From: Roseomonas nitratireducens
Lineage (GTDB): Bacteria > Pseudomonadota > Alphaproteobacteria > Acetobacterales > Acetobacteraceae
NCBI RefSeq assembly: GCF_017813355.1
Contig: NZ_JAGIYZ010000007.1
Span: 62,001-126,000 of the forward strand
Direction of reading: 5' to 3'
DNA length: 64,000 nt
Part shown: piece by piece, positions 49,630 to 57,840 of the stretch
Layout: each line of letters begins with the position of its first letter
Numbering within the stretch: the first letter of the stretch is position 1
The notes under the pieces: generated by a model
Database searches by the model: none
Told to the model about the DNA's origin: nothing
The model's input: the letters and a program-made list of their open reading frames with translations, nothing else
Made by a program: the position numbers and the translations under genes

Positions 49630-50633
49630 TACAGCCGCTGGATCCCGACCGTGTCAGGGGAGACGCGCGCCGATCCGCCGTCGAAGTAGAGCCAGGCGGT
49701 CTGGCGCACCATGATCCAGGCGGCGTCGAAGGCGGCCTGGCCGTGCAGCGGGCCGAACACCGCCGCGCGCGCCGCGGCGTAGTCCTTCAGCCGCTGGCTG
49801 TCCTTCACCCGCGTCTCCCACACCTGGGTCATGGCGGCGATCACGTTGTCCGGCACGCCCTTCGGCGCCCAGATGCCGAAATAGTTGAGCGGCGTCGGGA
49901 TGTTCGGCAGCCAGCGCTTGATCGAGGGAATTTCCCCGAAGCCCTGCAGCGTGATCGGCGTGTCCGCCTGCACCGCGAGCGGGATCAGCCGGCGGCCGCG
50001 GATCATCTCCGCCATCTCGACCAGCAGCTGCGCGACGACCGGCGTCTCCCCCGCCACGGCGGCCAGCACGGCGGGGTTGCCGCCATCGTAGGGCGCGTTG
50101 CGGTAGTTGACGTTGGGGGCGGCGGCGCGGATCGCCTCCATCATGTTGCGCCCGGCCGAGGACTGGCCGGCGGTGGCGACGGCGATGTCGCGCCGCGCCT
50201 GCAGCGCCTGCAGCAGCTGGCCGAAGTCGCGATAGCCCGAGCCCGGATTGGCCGCGACGGTGTTGACGTTGGCGACGGTAAAGAACAGGTGCCAGTCTGC
50301 CAGCGCGGTGTCGAGCAGCCCGAGCACCTTGTAGCAGCCGAGATCGACCGCCGCGCCGGCGGCCCAGGTGTAGCCGTCCTTCGCCGCCTGCATCGCGTTG
50401 CGCGTGCCGATGGAGCCCGAGGCGCCGGGCTGGTTCACCACGACGAAGCGCTGGCCGAAGGCTTCCTCGAGCTCGGTCGCCACGATGCGCGCCATCTGGT
50501 CGGTCGATCCGCCGGCTGCCCAGGGGACGATGACGGTCACCGGCCGGTCGGGCCGCCAGGCGGCCTGCGCGCGCAGCGTCGCGGGGGCGGCGATGCCGGC
50601 GGCGCCGGCGGCGAGGAGATGCCTGCGGAGCAT
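49629..50633 (-). CDS. tctC: Tripartite tricarboxylate transporter receptor (Bug family)
   Basis: A 334-residue periplasmic receptor, first gene of the complete tctCBA operon. Its signal peptide (RRHLLAAGAAGIAAPATLRAQA) is followed by WRPDRPVTVIVPWAAGGSTDQMARIVA and VNQPGASGSIGTRNAMQAA near residue 80, both family hallmarks. The receptor carries its own TctAB, so it is the one clear tripartite system here. An upstream frame extension is dropped because the signal peptide starts at ATG 50633. The ligand is not readable. Confidence 0.93.
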   Translation of the reverse strand: MLRRHLLAAGAAGIAAPATLRAQAAWRPDRPVTVIVPWAAGGSTDQMARIVATELEEAFGQRFVVVNQPGASGSIGTRNAMQAAKDGYTWAAGAAVDLGCYKVLGLLDTALADWHLFFTVANVNTVAANPGSGYRDFGQLLQALQARRDIAVATAGQSSAGRNMMEAIRAAAPNVNYRNAPYDGGNPAVLAAVAGETPVVAQLLVEMAEMIRGRRLIPLAVQADTPITLQGFGEIPSIKRWLPNIPTPLNYFGIWAPKGVPDNVIAAMTQVWETRVKDSQRLKDYAAARAAVFGPLHGQAAFDAAWIMVRQTAWLYFDGGSARVSPDTVGIQRL

Positions 50634-50745
50634 GTCTTGTCCTTCCCTCCTGTGACGCGCCGCCTTGCATGAGGCGGCCTCTCGGTCCGGTAACCCGTCA
50701 GTTACCGCGGATGGTGCGACCCTCCTTGCGGACCCGTCAAGCGCA

Positions 50746-51567
50746 TCAGCCGAATTCCGGCCCGGCGACGGCGGCGAGCAGCGACGGATCGCCCGGCGTG
50801 TCCGCGCCGAGCGCCATGCGCGTGAAGGGGCGCTGCATCGCGCCGCCATGCGCGGTGAACCATACGGCGAGCGCGATCCGCGCATCCGGAATGTCGATCA
50901 CCGGCACCCCGGGGAGCGCGGCGCGCGCCGCGGCCACCAGCGCCAGCGCCGTGGCGTCGTCGCGCGCCACGACGGGGCCGATCTGCGGCCCGCGCGCGCC
51001 GTCGCGCGCCAGCGCGTAGCCGCGCCCATCGACGGCGATGAGGGCTTTCGCGCGCGCGGCGAAGTCCTGCAGCAGGGCCGGCCGCGGTGCACCGAAGGCC
51101 GCGGTGTCGAGGGCCATCAGTGCGGGCCAGTCGGCCTCCGTCACGGGGCGCACGCCATCGCCTGCGGGAAGCGCATCCGGCAGCGCCCAGCGGGAGAAGC
51201 CCCAGAGGTCGCGGAAGCCGAGCCGGGCATAGACGTCCCGTCCCGCCGGCGTCGCGTCGAGCGCGATGCAGCGCGTGCCGCGCAGCGCCTCGACCGCCCA
51301 GCGCATCATCGCCGTGGCGAGCCCGCGCCGCCGCAATTCCGGCCGCACCAGCACCATCGAGATCCAGGCGAGGTCGGCGCCGTAGCGGATCACCGCCGCC
51401 GTCGCGCCGAGCGTCGCATCGTCATGATCGAGCGCGCGGCCTTCGCCTTCGCGCAGGAACAGCGCCCAGTCGGCCGCGACCTGGTTCCAGCCGACCAGGG
51501 CGGACAGCGCGGCGGCGCGCGGCAGGTCGGCCTCGGTCAGCGGGCGCGGGGCCGGATCGTCGGACAT
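50746..51567 (-). CDS. GNAT-family acetyltransferase, two-domain
   Basis: A 273-residue GNAT. The N-terminal acetyltransferase domain has the acetyl-CoA loop VRPELRRRGLATAMMRWAVEAL near residue 72. The C-terminal half resembles the second domain of YitH-like proteins (Acetyltransf_18), with GAPRPALLQDFAARAKALIAVDGRGYALAR. The substrate is unknown. It is separate from the tct operon by 112 nt and divergent from the Gfo/Idh gene at 51649. Upstream frame extension is antisense to that gene, so ATG 51567 is used. Confidence 0.85.
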   Translation of the reverse strand: MSDDPAPRPLTEADLPRAAALSALVGWNQVAADWALFLREGEGRALDHDDATLGATAAVIRYGADLAWISMVLVRPELRRRGLATAMMRWAVEALRGTRCIALDATPAGRDVYARLGFRDLWGFSRWALPDALPAGDGVRPVTEADWPALMALDTAAFGAPRPALLQDFAARAKALIAVDGRGYALARDGARGPQIGPVVARDDATALALVAAARAALPGVPVIDIPDARIALAVWFTAHGGAMQRPFTRMALGADTPGDPSLLAAVAGPEFG

Positions 51568-51648
51568 GGCCGAAGCGTTCCCGCCCCGCCCGCGCCGCGT
51601 CAAGCGGCGCGCTTGACGCGGCGCGGCCGGCGCGCCTCCGATGCTGCG

Positions 51649-52683
51649 ATGTCCGTGCGGATCCTGCTTCTCGGCTGCGGCGCCTTCGGGCGGGTGCATC
51701 TGCGCGCGCTGGCGCGGCTCGGCGCCGCGGCGGAGGTCCGCGCCTTCGACCCCGATGCGGCGATGCGCGGCGCCGTCGCGTCCGAATTCGCGGATCTGCG
51801 CTTTGCGGAGAGCGTCGAGGCCGGCCTCGCCTGGTGCGACGCGGCGATCATCGCCACGCCGGTGCCGACCCATGCCGCGCTGGCCGAGGCCGTGCTGCGC
51901 GCGGATCGCCACCTGTTCCTCGAGAAGCCGGCGGTCGAGACGGCGCGCGAGGCCGAGGCGCTCGCGCGGCTGGCCGGCACGCGCGGGCGCATCGCCCAGG
52001 TCGGTTTGTATTTCCGTTTCCATCCGAAGGCGCTCGCCTTGCGCGCCCTGGTCGCGGAAGGCGCCTTCGGGCCGCTGCACTACCTCGCGGCGCGGTTCTC
52101 GGGCCTCAAGCGCGCGCGGGGCGATTCGGGCGCGCTGCTCAACGACGCGGTGCATTTCGCCGACCTGCTGCCCTGGATCGCCGGCGCGCCGGTCACGCAG
52201 GTCTTCGCGCAGCTGGCCGATCCGCTGGGGCGGGGGCGGGAGGATCTCGCGCTGGTCCAGCTGCGCTTCGCCGATGGCGCGATCGGCCTGATCGAGGCCG
52301 GCTGCGTCCTGCCCGGCCGCTGGCCCGATGCCGTGGTGCCCGGCGCCGAGACGCGCAAGGAAGTGATCGTCGCGGGCCGCGACGCGCTGGCCGAGGTGGA
52401 TTTCGCCGCCGAGACCTTCGCCCTGCGCCGCGGCCGCCACGCGCCCGGCCCCGGCGGCGCCTGGTTGCCGGGGCACGCGGCGCGGGACGCGTCGGAGCCA
52501 CCCGCCGCCGACCCGGTGGCGGTCGTCGCGGCGGAACTCGCGGCCTTCATCGACGCGGTCGCGACGCGCCGCGCGCCGGAGGCCGGTCTTGCCTCGGGCG
52601 CGGTCGCCCCCGCCCGCATCCTGGACGCGGCGCGGCGTTCCGCGCAGGAAGGGCGCATGGTTGAGCTGGAGGAGATCGCCTGA
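51649..52683 (+). CDS. Gfo/Idh/MocA-family oxidoreductase
   Basis: A 344-residue NAD(P)-dependent oxidoreductase. ILLLGCGAFGRVHLRALARLG is the dinucleotide-binding start; DRHLFLEKPAVETAREAEAL near residue 85 has the EKP catalytic lysine; the C-terminal domain carries NDAVHFADLLPWIAG. It is first of a rightward operon with an isomerase/epimerase and an enolase-superfamily enzyme. It is coupled to the isomerase by a 1-nt TGATG overlap. A sugar or sugar-acid oxidation is likely. Confidence 0.88.
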   Translation: MSVRILLLGCGAFGRVHLRALARLGAAAEVRAFDPDAAMRGAVASEFADLRFAESVEAGLAWCDAAIIATPVPTHAALAEAVLRADRHLFLEKPAVETAREAEALARLAGTRGRIAQVGLYFRFHPKALALRALVAEGAFGPLHYLAARFSGLKRARGDSGALLNDAVHFADLLPWIAGAPVTQVFAQLADPLGRGREDLALVQLRFADGAIGLIEAGCVLPGRWPDAVVPGAETRKEVIVAGRDALAEVDFAAETFALRRGRHAPGPGGAWLPGHAARDASEPPAADPVAVVAAELAAFIDAVATRRAPEAGLASGAVAPARILDAARRSAQEGRMVELEEIA

Positions 52684-53504
52684 TGCGCATCAGCCTGTGC
52701 AACGAAGTGGTGCGCGAGCTCGACTTCCCCGCGCAATGCGCGCTGGCGGCGGCACTCGGCTATGACGGGCTGGAGGTCGCGCCTTTCACGCTGGATGCCG
52801 AGGCGCCGCACCTGCTGCCCGCGTCGCGACGGGTGGAACTGCGCCGCGCGGCGGCCGAGGCGGGGACCGCCATCACCTCCCTGCACTGGCTGCTCGTCGC
52901 GCCCGCGGGGTTGTCCATCACCAGCGCGGATCCCGCGCTGCGGGCCCGCACGCTCGACGTGATGGAACGCCTGGTCGGCCTCGCCGCCGATCTCGGCGCG
53001 ACGCTGCTTGTGCACGGCTCCCCCGGCGCGCGACATGTCGCGGCGGAAGGCGACGCGGCGCGGGCGGAGGAATCGATGGCGCGCGCCGGCGAGTTCGCGG
53101 CGACGCATGGCCTGACCTATTGCCTGGAACCGCTCGATTCCGGCCAGACCAACTGGTGCACCAATGTCGCGGAGGCGGCCGCGATCGTGCGCCGCATCGG
53201 CAATCCCGCGCTGCGCACCATGCTCGACACCTGTTCCGCCGGGAATGGCGAGAGCGATGCCGTCGTCGCCTTGCTGGAACACTGGGTGCCGACCGGCCTG
53301 ATCGCGCATGTGCATTTCAACGACCGCAACCGGCGTTCGCCCGGCCAGGGCGACGATCGCTTCGGGCCGATCCTCGCCGCGCTGCGCCGCACGGGCTATG
53401 CCGGCTTCGCCGCCGTGGAACCTTTCGACTACGTCCCGGACGGGCCGACCAGCGCCGCGCGCGCCATCGGCTATCTCCGCGCGCTCGAGGAGACGATCGC
53501 ATGA
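52683..53504 (+). CDS. Sugar phosphate isomerase/epimerase (xylose-isomerase-like TIM barrel)
   Basis: A 273-residue TIM-barrel protein of the AP_endonuc_2 / sugar isomerase-epimerase family. Metal-site residues occur in the usual order: Glu in YCLEPLDSGQTNW near 145, Asp in TMLDTCSAG near 180, His in AHVHFNDRN near 210 and the late Glu in AAVEPFDY near 245. The family epimerises or isomerises keto sugars. The gene overlaps both neighbours by 1-4 nt. Confidence 0.86.
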   Translation: MRISLCNEVVRELDFPAQCALAAALGYDGLEVAPFTLDAEAPHLLPASRRVELRRAAAEAGTAITSLHWLLVAPAGLSITSADPALRARTLDVMERLVGLAADLGATLLVHGSPGARHVAAEGDAARAEESMARAGEFAATHGLTYCLEPLDSGQTNWCTNVAEAAAIVRRIGNPALRTMLDTCSAGNGESDAVVALLEHWVPTGLIAHVHFNDRNRRSPGQGDDRFGPILAALRRTGYAGFAAVEPFDYVPDGPTSAARAIGYLRALEETIA

Positions 53505-54934
53505 CCGCGCCCCGCTTCCGCCTGCTCGAGGTCGAGCGCTACGAATGGCCCTTCCGCCTGCGCATGCCCTTCCGCTTCGGCGTCATCACCGTCACGCATG
53601 GGCGGCAGGCGGTGGTGCGGGCGCGCATCGGCCTCGAGGGCGGCGGGGAGGCCTGGGGGATCGCGGCGGAGACGCTCGCCGCGAAGTGGTTCGACAAGGA
53701 TCCGCGCTGGTCGGATGCGCAGAACGAGGAGCAGCTGCGGCGCGCGCTCGACCTCGCCTGCGTCGCGACCCTGACCGGCGGCGCCGACACCGCCTTCGCG
53801 CACTTCGCCAACGCCTATGCCGACCATGTCGCGGCCTGCGGGAGGGAGGATCTGAACCCGCTCGTCGCCTCCTATGGCCGCGCACTGCTCGACCGCGCGA
53901 TGCTGGACGCGCTGCTGAAGGCGCGGGGCATGTCCTTCGCCAATGGCATGCGCGCGAACATCGGCGGCATGGCGCCGCATGCCGTCATTCCGGATCTCGC
54001 GGGCTTAGATTTCGGCCGGATGCTGGGCTCGCTCACGCCCTCCCGCCGGATGCATGCGCGGCACACGGTGGGGCTGGTCGATCCGATCACGGCGGCGGAC
54101 CAGGCGACGCGCGTCGATGACGGCCTGCCGGAGACGGTGGAGGAGGTCGCCGCCACCTATCGCCACGCCTGGTGGAAGCTGAAGGTCGGAGGCAATGTCG
54201 CGGCGGATGTGGACCGGCTCTGCCGCATCGCCTCGGTGCTCGACCGGCTGCACGGCTACCACGTCTCGCTCGACGGCAACGAGCAGTACGAGGACGCGGA
54301 GGGCGTGCTCGCCCTGTGGCGCGCCATGCAGGCGGAACCGCGGCTGGCGCGGCTGAATGCCTCGATCGCCTTCATCGAGCAGCCGGTGAAGCGCGCGAAG
54401 GCGCTGGATGGCGCCATGGGCGCGCTGGCGGCCGAACGCCCGGTGATCGTGGATGAGAGCGACGGCCCGCTCGACGCCTTCGTGCAGGCGAAGGCGCTGG
54501 GCTATGCCGGCATATCGTCCAAGGCGTGCAAGGGGGTGTGGCGGTCGCTGGTCAACCTCGCCCGCTGCCGCGCCTGGAACGCGGCGGAGCCCGAGCCGCG
54601 CTACTTCATGAGTGCGGAGGACCTGACGACGCTGGCCGGCGCCTGCGTGCAGCAGGACCTCGCGCTGGTGGGCACCATGGGCCTCGTGCATGTGGAGCGG
54701 AACGGGCACCATTTCGTCGACGGCTTCTCCGGCCGCCCGAAGGCGGAAGCGGTGCGCTTCCTGGAAGCGCATCCCGACCTCTATGCCGACACCCCGCGTG
54801 GGCCGCGGCTGGCGATCCGGGAGGGGATGCTGGAACTCGGCTCCGTGCTCGACGCCGTGGGCCTCGGCGCGGCCATCGAGCCCGACACGGCGGCGATGGA
54901 GCCCATGCGCAAGCCGGACTGGCCGCCCGCCTGA
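53501..54934 (+). CDS. Enolase-superfamily enzyme (mandelate racemase/muconate-type)
   Basis: A 477-residue enolase-superfamily protein. The second-strand lysine is in WWKLKVGGN near residue 225. Metal-ligand acids are in SLDGNEQYEDAEGVLAL (Asp) and IAFIEQPVKRAKAL (Glu), with a third in VIVDESDGPLDAF, and the base lysine in ISSKACKGVW. The protein is longer than typical 370-400-residue members because of an extended N-terminal capping domain. Acid-sugar dehydratase or racemase activity is probable; substrate unknown. It is coupled to the isomerase upstream. Confidence 0.82.
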   Translation: MTAPRFRLLEVERYEWPFRLRMPFRFGVITVTHGRQAVVRARIGLEGGGEAWGIAAETLAAKWFDKDPRWSDAQNEEQLRRALDLACVATLTGGADTAFAHFANAYADHVAACGREDLNPLVASYGRALLDRAMLDALLKARGMSFANGMRANIGGMAPHAVIPDLAGLDFGRMLGSLTPSRRMHARHTVGLVDPITAADQATRVDDGLPETVEEVAATYRHAWWKLKVGGNVAADVDRLCRIASVLDRLHGYHVSLDGNEQYEDAEGVLALWRAMQAEPRLARLNASIAFIEQPVKRAKALDGAMGALAAERPVIVDESDGPLDAFVQAKALGYAGISSKACKGVWRSLVNLARCRAWNAAEPEPRYFMSAEDLTTLAGACVQQDLALVGTMGLVHVERNGHHFVDGFSGRPKAEAVRFLEAHPDLYADTPRGPRLAIREGMLELGSVLDAVGLGAAIEPDTAAMEPMRKPDWPPA

Positions 54935-54984
54935 CGCCGGCATCATGATTGCAGGCCCGCACCGGCCCCTATGGAGGATCCGCC

Positions 54985-55959
54985 ATGCGTCGCCTGTTCC
55001 TGCCGCTGATCGCGGCATTCGCCTGCCTGATCGCCGCGCAGCCAGCCTCGGCGCAGTCCTGGCCTACGCGGCCGATCCGCGTCGTCGTCGTCTTCCCGCC
55101 GGGCGGGTCGTCCGACATCGTCGCGCGGGTGCTGGCCGATGCGCTGACCGCGCGGCTGAACCAGCGCGTGGTGGTGGACAACCGGCCCGGCGCCGGCGGC
55201 ACGCTCGGCGCGGCGCATGTCGCGCAGCAGCCGGCCGATGGCTACACGCTGATGCTGTCCAACACCGCGCCGATCACTTCGTCCCCGCCGATCTATCCGA
55301 CGGCGGGCTACGACCCGGTCGGCGGCTTCACGCACATCGCCTATATCGGGGCGACGCCGCTCGTCGTCGTCGCGAACCGGAACATCGTCCCCGCCACCGA
55401 CCTGCGCGGGCTGATCGACTGGGCGCGGGCGCAGCGCACGCCGCCGGGCTTCGGTTCCTCCGGCGCGGGATCGGTCGCGCACATCGCCGGCGCGATGTTC
55501 GAGCGGCAGACCGGCGTCGCGCTGACGCATGTGCCCTATCGCGGCAGCGCGCCGATGCAGGCGGACCTGCTCGGCGGCACCATTCCCATTGCCTTCGACA
55601 CCCTGCCGCAGAACCTCGACCATATCCGCGAGGGCCGGCTGCGCGCCTTCGCCGTGACGGCGCGCGCGCGGGAACCGATGGCGCCCGAGGTGCCGACCGT
55701 GGCCGAGGCTGGCCTGTCCGACCTGCTGGTGGAAAACTGGCTCGGCCTGTCCGGCCCGGCGGGCCTGCCCGCGCCCGTCGTGGCGCGGCTGCATGAGGAG
55801 ACGCTTGCCGCCATGGCGACACCGGAGATGCGCCGGCGCCTCGACGAGCACGGCATCCGGCATCGCGCCATGAGCCAGCCGGACTTCGCCGCCTTCGTCG
55901 CGCAGGATGTGCGGGAGATCGGCGGGCTGGTGCGATCCCTCGGCATCAGCGTGCAGTGA
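54985..55959 (+). CDS. Bug-family (TctC-type) receptor
   Basis: A 324-residue periplasmic receptor. Signal peptide RRLFLPLIAAFACLIAAQPASAQ, then WPTRPIRVVVVFPPGGSSDIVARVLA and NRPGAGGTLGAAHVAQQPADGYTL near residue 63. ATG 54985 has GGAGGATCC just upstream. It follows the enolase-superfamily gene by 50 nt and is coupled (GTGA overlap) to the BMP-like gene. The context suggests it captures the sugar acid or carboxylate processed by this operon. Confidence 0.92.
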   Translation: MRRLFLPLIAAFACLIAAQPASAQSWPTRPIRVVVVFPPGGSSDIVARVLADALTARLNQRVVVDNRPGAGGTLGAAHVAQQPADGYTLMLSNTAPITSSPPIYPTAGYDPVGGFTHIAYIGATPLVVVANRNIVPATDLRGLIDWARAQRTPPGFGSSGAGSVAHIAGAMFERQTGVALTHVPYRGSAPMQADLLGGTIPIAFDTLPQNLDHIREGRLRAFAVTARAREPMAPEVPTVAEAGLSDLLVENWLGLSGPAGLPAPVVARLHEETLAAMATPEMRRRLDEHGIRHRAMSQPDFAAFVAQDVREIGGLVRSLGISVQ

Positions 55960-56843
55960 TCCGGGCGGTCTTCTTCGGCGCGCCCGGCGCGGGCGCCTTC
56001 AACACCGCGGGCGTGGCGGGGCTTGCGCGCGCGGCGCAGCGGCTCGGCGTGGCGGTCGAGACGGTCTGGGCGCCCGACCCCGCGAAACGCACGGAGGCGC
56101 TGCGCGCCGCTGCGACCGGCGCGGCGCTCGTCATCGCGCATGGTGGGCAGGGGGAAACGCCGGTCGCCGCCGTCGCGCCCGACTTTCCGGCCACGCGCTT
56201 CGCCGTCACGCAGGGCCGCATCGCCGGGCCGAACATCGCCTGCTTCGAGGTGCTGCAGGAACACTCGGCCTTCCTCGCCGGCGCGCTTGCCGGCTGGTGG
56301 TCCCGCGGGCGGCCGGTGGCGCATCTGTCGGGCGAACCCGTCCCGCCCGGGCTGCGCGGCCGTGCCGCCTTCGCCGCCGGGCTGGCGCGCGCCGCGCCGG
56401 GCACGCCCTTCCTCACCGGCTTCTGCGGCAACCAGCACGATCCGGCGCTGGCCGAGCGCTGGACGGAAGCCCAATGCAGCGCCGGGGCCGTGGTGCAGTT
56501 CGCCATGCTGGATGGCGGGCGGCCCGGCGCCATGGCCGCGCTGCGCCGGCATGGCGCGCGCGCGATCGGCAATGTTCGGGACTGGACGGTCGAGGACCCG
56601 CTGTTCCTCGCCAGCGCCGTCGCGGACAATGGCTGGTGCATCGAGGCCGCGCTTGCCGCGCATCTTGCAGACGCCTTCCACGATTCGCGCGTGGGCATCG
56701 AGGTGCCGGCCGCCGTTCGCCTGGTGCTCGCGCGCGACGTGCCGGTGGATCTCGCCGAGCGGGTCGAGCACCTGGCCGCGGACCTCGCCGCGGGGCGGAT
56801 CGAGGTGCCGGAACAGTATGGCGGACCGGACTTCGCGCCCTGA
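55956..56843 (+). CDS. BMP/PnrA-like binding-protein domain without a signal peptide
   Basis: A 295-residue protein of the BMP/PnrA family (periplasmic nucleoside/purine-binding fold). Family blocks: GAFNTAGVAGLARAAQRLGVAVETVW near residue 12, FPATRFAVTQGRIAGPNIACFEVLQEHSAFLAGALAGWW near 75, and GARAIGNVRDW near 200. Ordinary BMP proteins have a lipoprotein or Sec signal; this one begins directly with the first strand, so it should be cytoplasmic. It is coupled (GTGA) to a Bug receptor upstream. Possible roles are a sensor or a repurposed enzyme, but function is not established. Confidence 0.75.
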   Translation: MIRAVFFGAPGAGAFNTAGVAGLARAAQRLGVAVETVWAPDPAKRTEALRAAATGAALVIAHGGQGETPVAAVAPDFPATRFAVTQGRIAGPNIACFEVLQEHSAFLAGALAGWWSRGRPVAHLSGEPVPPGLRGRAAFAAGLARAAPGTPFLTGFCGNQHDPALAERWTEAQCSAGAVVQFAMLDGGRPGAMAALRRHGARAIGNVRDWTVEDPLFLASAVADNGWCIEAALAAHLADAFHDSRVGIEVPAAVRLVLARDVPVDLAERVEHLAADLAAGRIEVPEQYGGPDFAP

Positions 56844-56889
56844 GTGGCTCCGCCTATCCTGGCCCGCAGACCAGGGAGGAGCCTTCACC

Positions 56890-57840
56890 ATGACCGACGA
56901 CCCGCGCTGGCAGCCGAGCCTGCGTTACCCCGACCCTTCCATCGTCGCGCTCGACCCGTCCTTCCGGAAATACCACCTGCCGCTGTCGGCGGTGGAACGA
57001 CTGTACCACGGCACGCGCTGGGGCGAGGGGCCGGTCTGGCTCGGCGATGCGCGCTGCCTGCTGTGGTCCGACATCCCCAACAACCGCGTGCTGAAATGGG
57101 ACGAGGAGACGGGCGCCGTCTCCGCCTGGCGCAAGCCGTCCAACAACGCGAACGGCCATACGCGCGACCGGCAGGGGCGCATCGTCGCCTGCGAGCATGG
57201 CGGGCGGCGCGTGGTGCGCTTCGAATACGACGGGTCGATCACCGTCATCGCCAGCCACTTCCAGGGCAAGCGGCTGAACAGCCCGAACGACGTGGTGGTG
57301 AAGTCCGACGGCTCGATCTGGTTCACCGACCCGCCCTTCGGCATCCTCGGCTTCTACGAAGGCGAGAAGCACACCCCGGAACTGCCGCATACCAACGTCT
57401 ACCGGGTGGACGGGCAGACGGGCGAGATCACCTGCGTCGCCGACGACGTCAACCATCCGAACGGCCTCGCCTTCAGCCCGGACGAGGGCATCCTGTATGT
57501 CGTCGAGAGCCGGTCCGACCCGCGCAACATCCTCGCCTACGATGTCGACGGCGCGCGGCTGAGGAACCGCCGCACCTTCATCGCCGGCCAGGCGGGGGAG
57601 ACGCCGGACGGCTTCCGCGTCGATGTCGACGGCAACCTCTGGTGCGGCTGGGGCATGTCGGCCGCGCTCGACGGCGTTCGCGTGTTCAACGCGGCCGGCG
57701 CGCCGATCGGCCACATCCACCTGCCGGAGCGCTGCGCCAACCTTTGCTTCGGCGGGCGCCACCGCAACCGGCTGTTCATGGCCGCGGCGCAGTCGCTGTT
57801 CAGCCTCTACGTCAACACGCAGGGCGTGGCCGGGGGCTAG
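56890..57840 (+). CDS. SMP-30/gluconolactonase/LRE-family lactonase
   Basis: A 316-residue six-bladed beta-propeller hydrolase that opens sugar lactones. Metal-ligand candidates are Glu46 in WGEGPVW, Asn191 in HPNGLAFS and Asp240 in PDGF. Other blade repeats (LNSPNDVVVKSDGSIWFTDPPFG near residue 130) are diagnostic. It lies 46 nt after the BMP-like gene, last in the rightward sugar-acid operon. Its TAG stop and the opposing TAG stop of the muconate cycloisomerase-like gene share the sequence CTAG. Confidence 0.92.
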   Translation: MTDDPRWQPSLRYPDPSIVALDPSFRKYHLPLSAVERLYHGTRWGEGPVWLGDARCLLWSDIPNNRVLKWDEETGAVSAWRKPSNNANGHTRDRQGRIVACEHGGRRVVRFEYDGSITVIASHFQGKRLNSPNDVVVKSDGSIWFTDPPFGILGFYEGEKHTPELPHTNVYRVDGQTGEITCVADDVNHPNGLAFSPDEGILYVVESRSDPRNILAYDVDGARLRNRRTFIAGQAGETPDGFRVDVDGNLWCGWGMSAALDGVRVFNAAGAPIGHIHLPERCANLCFGGRHRNRLFMAAAQSLFSLYVNTQGVAGG

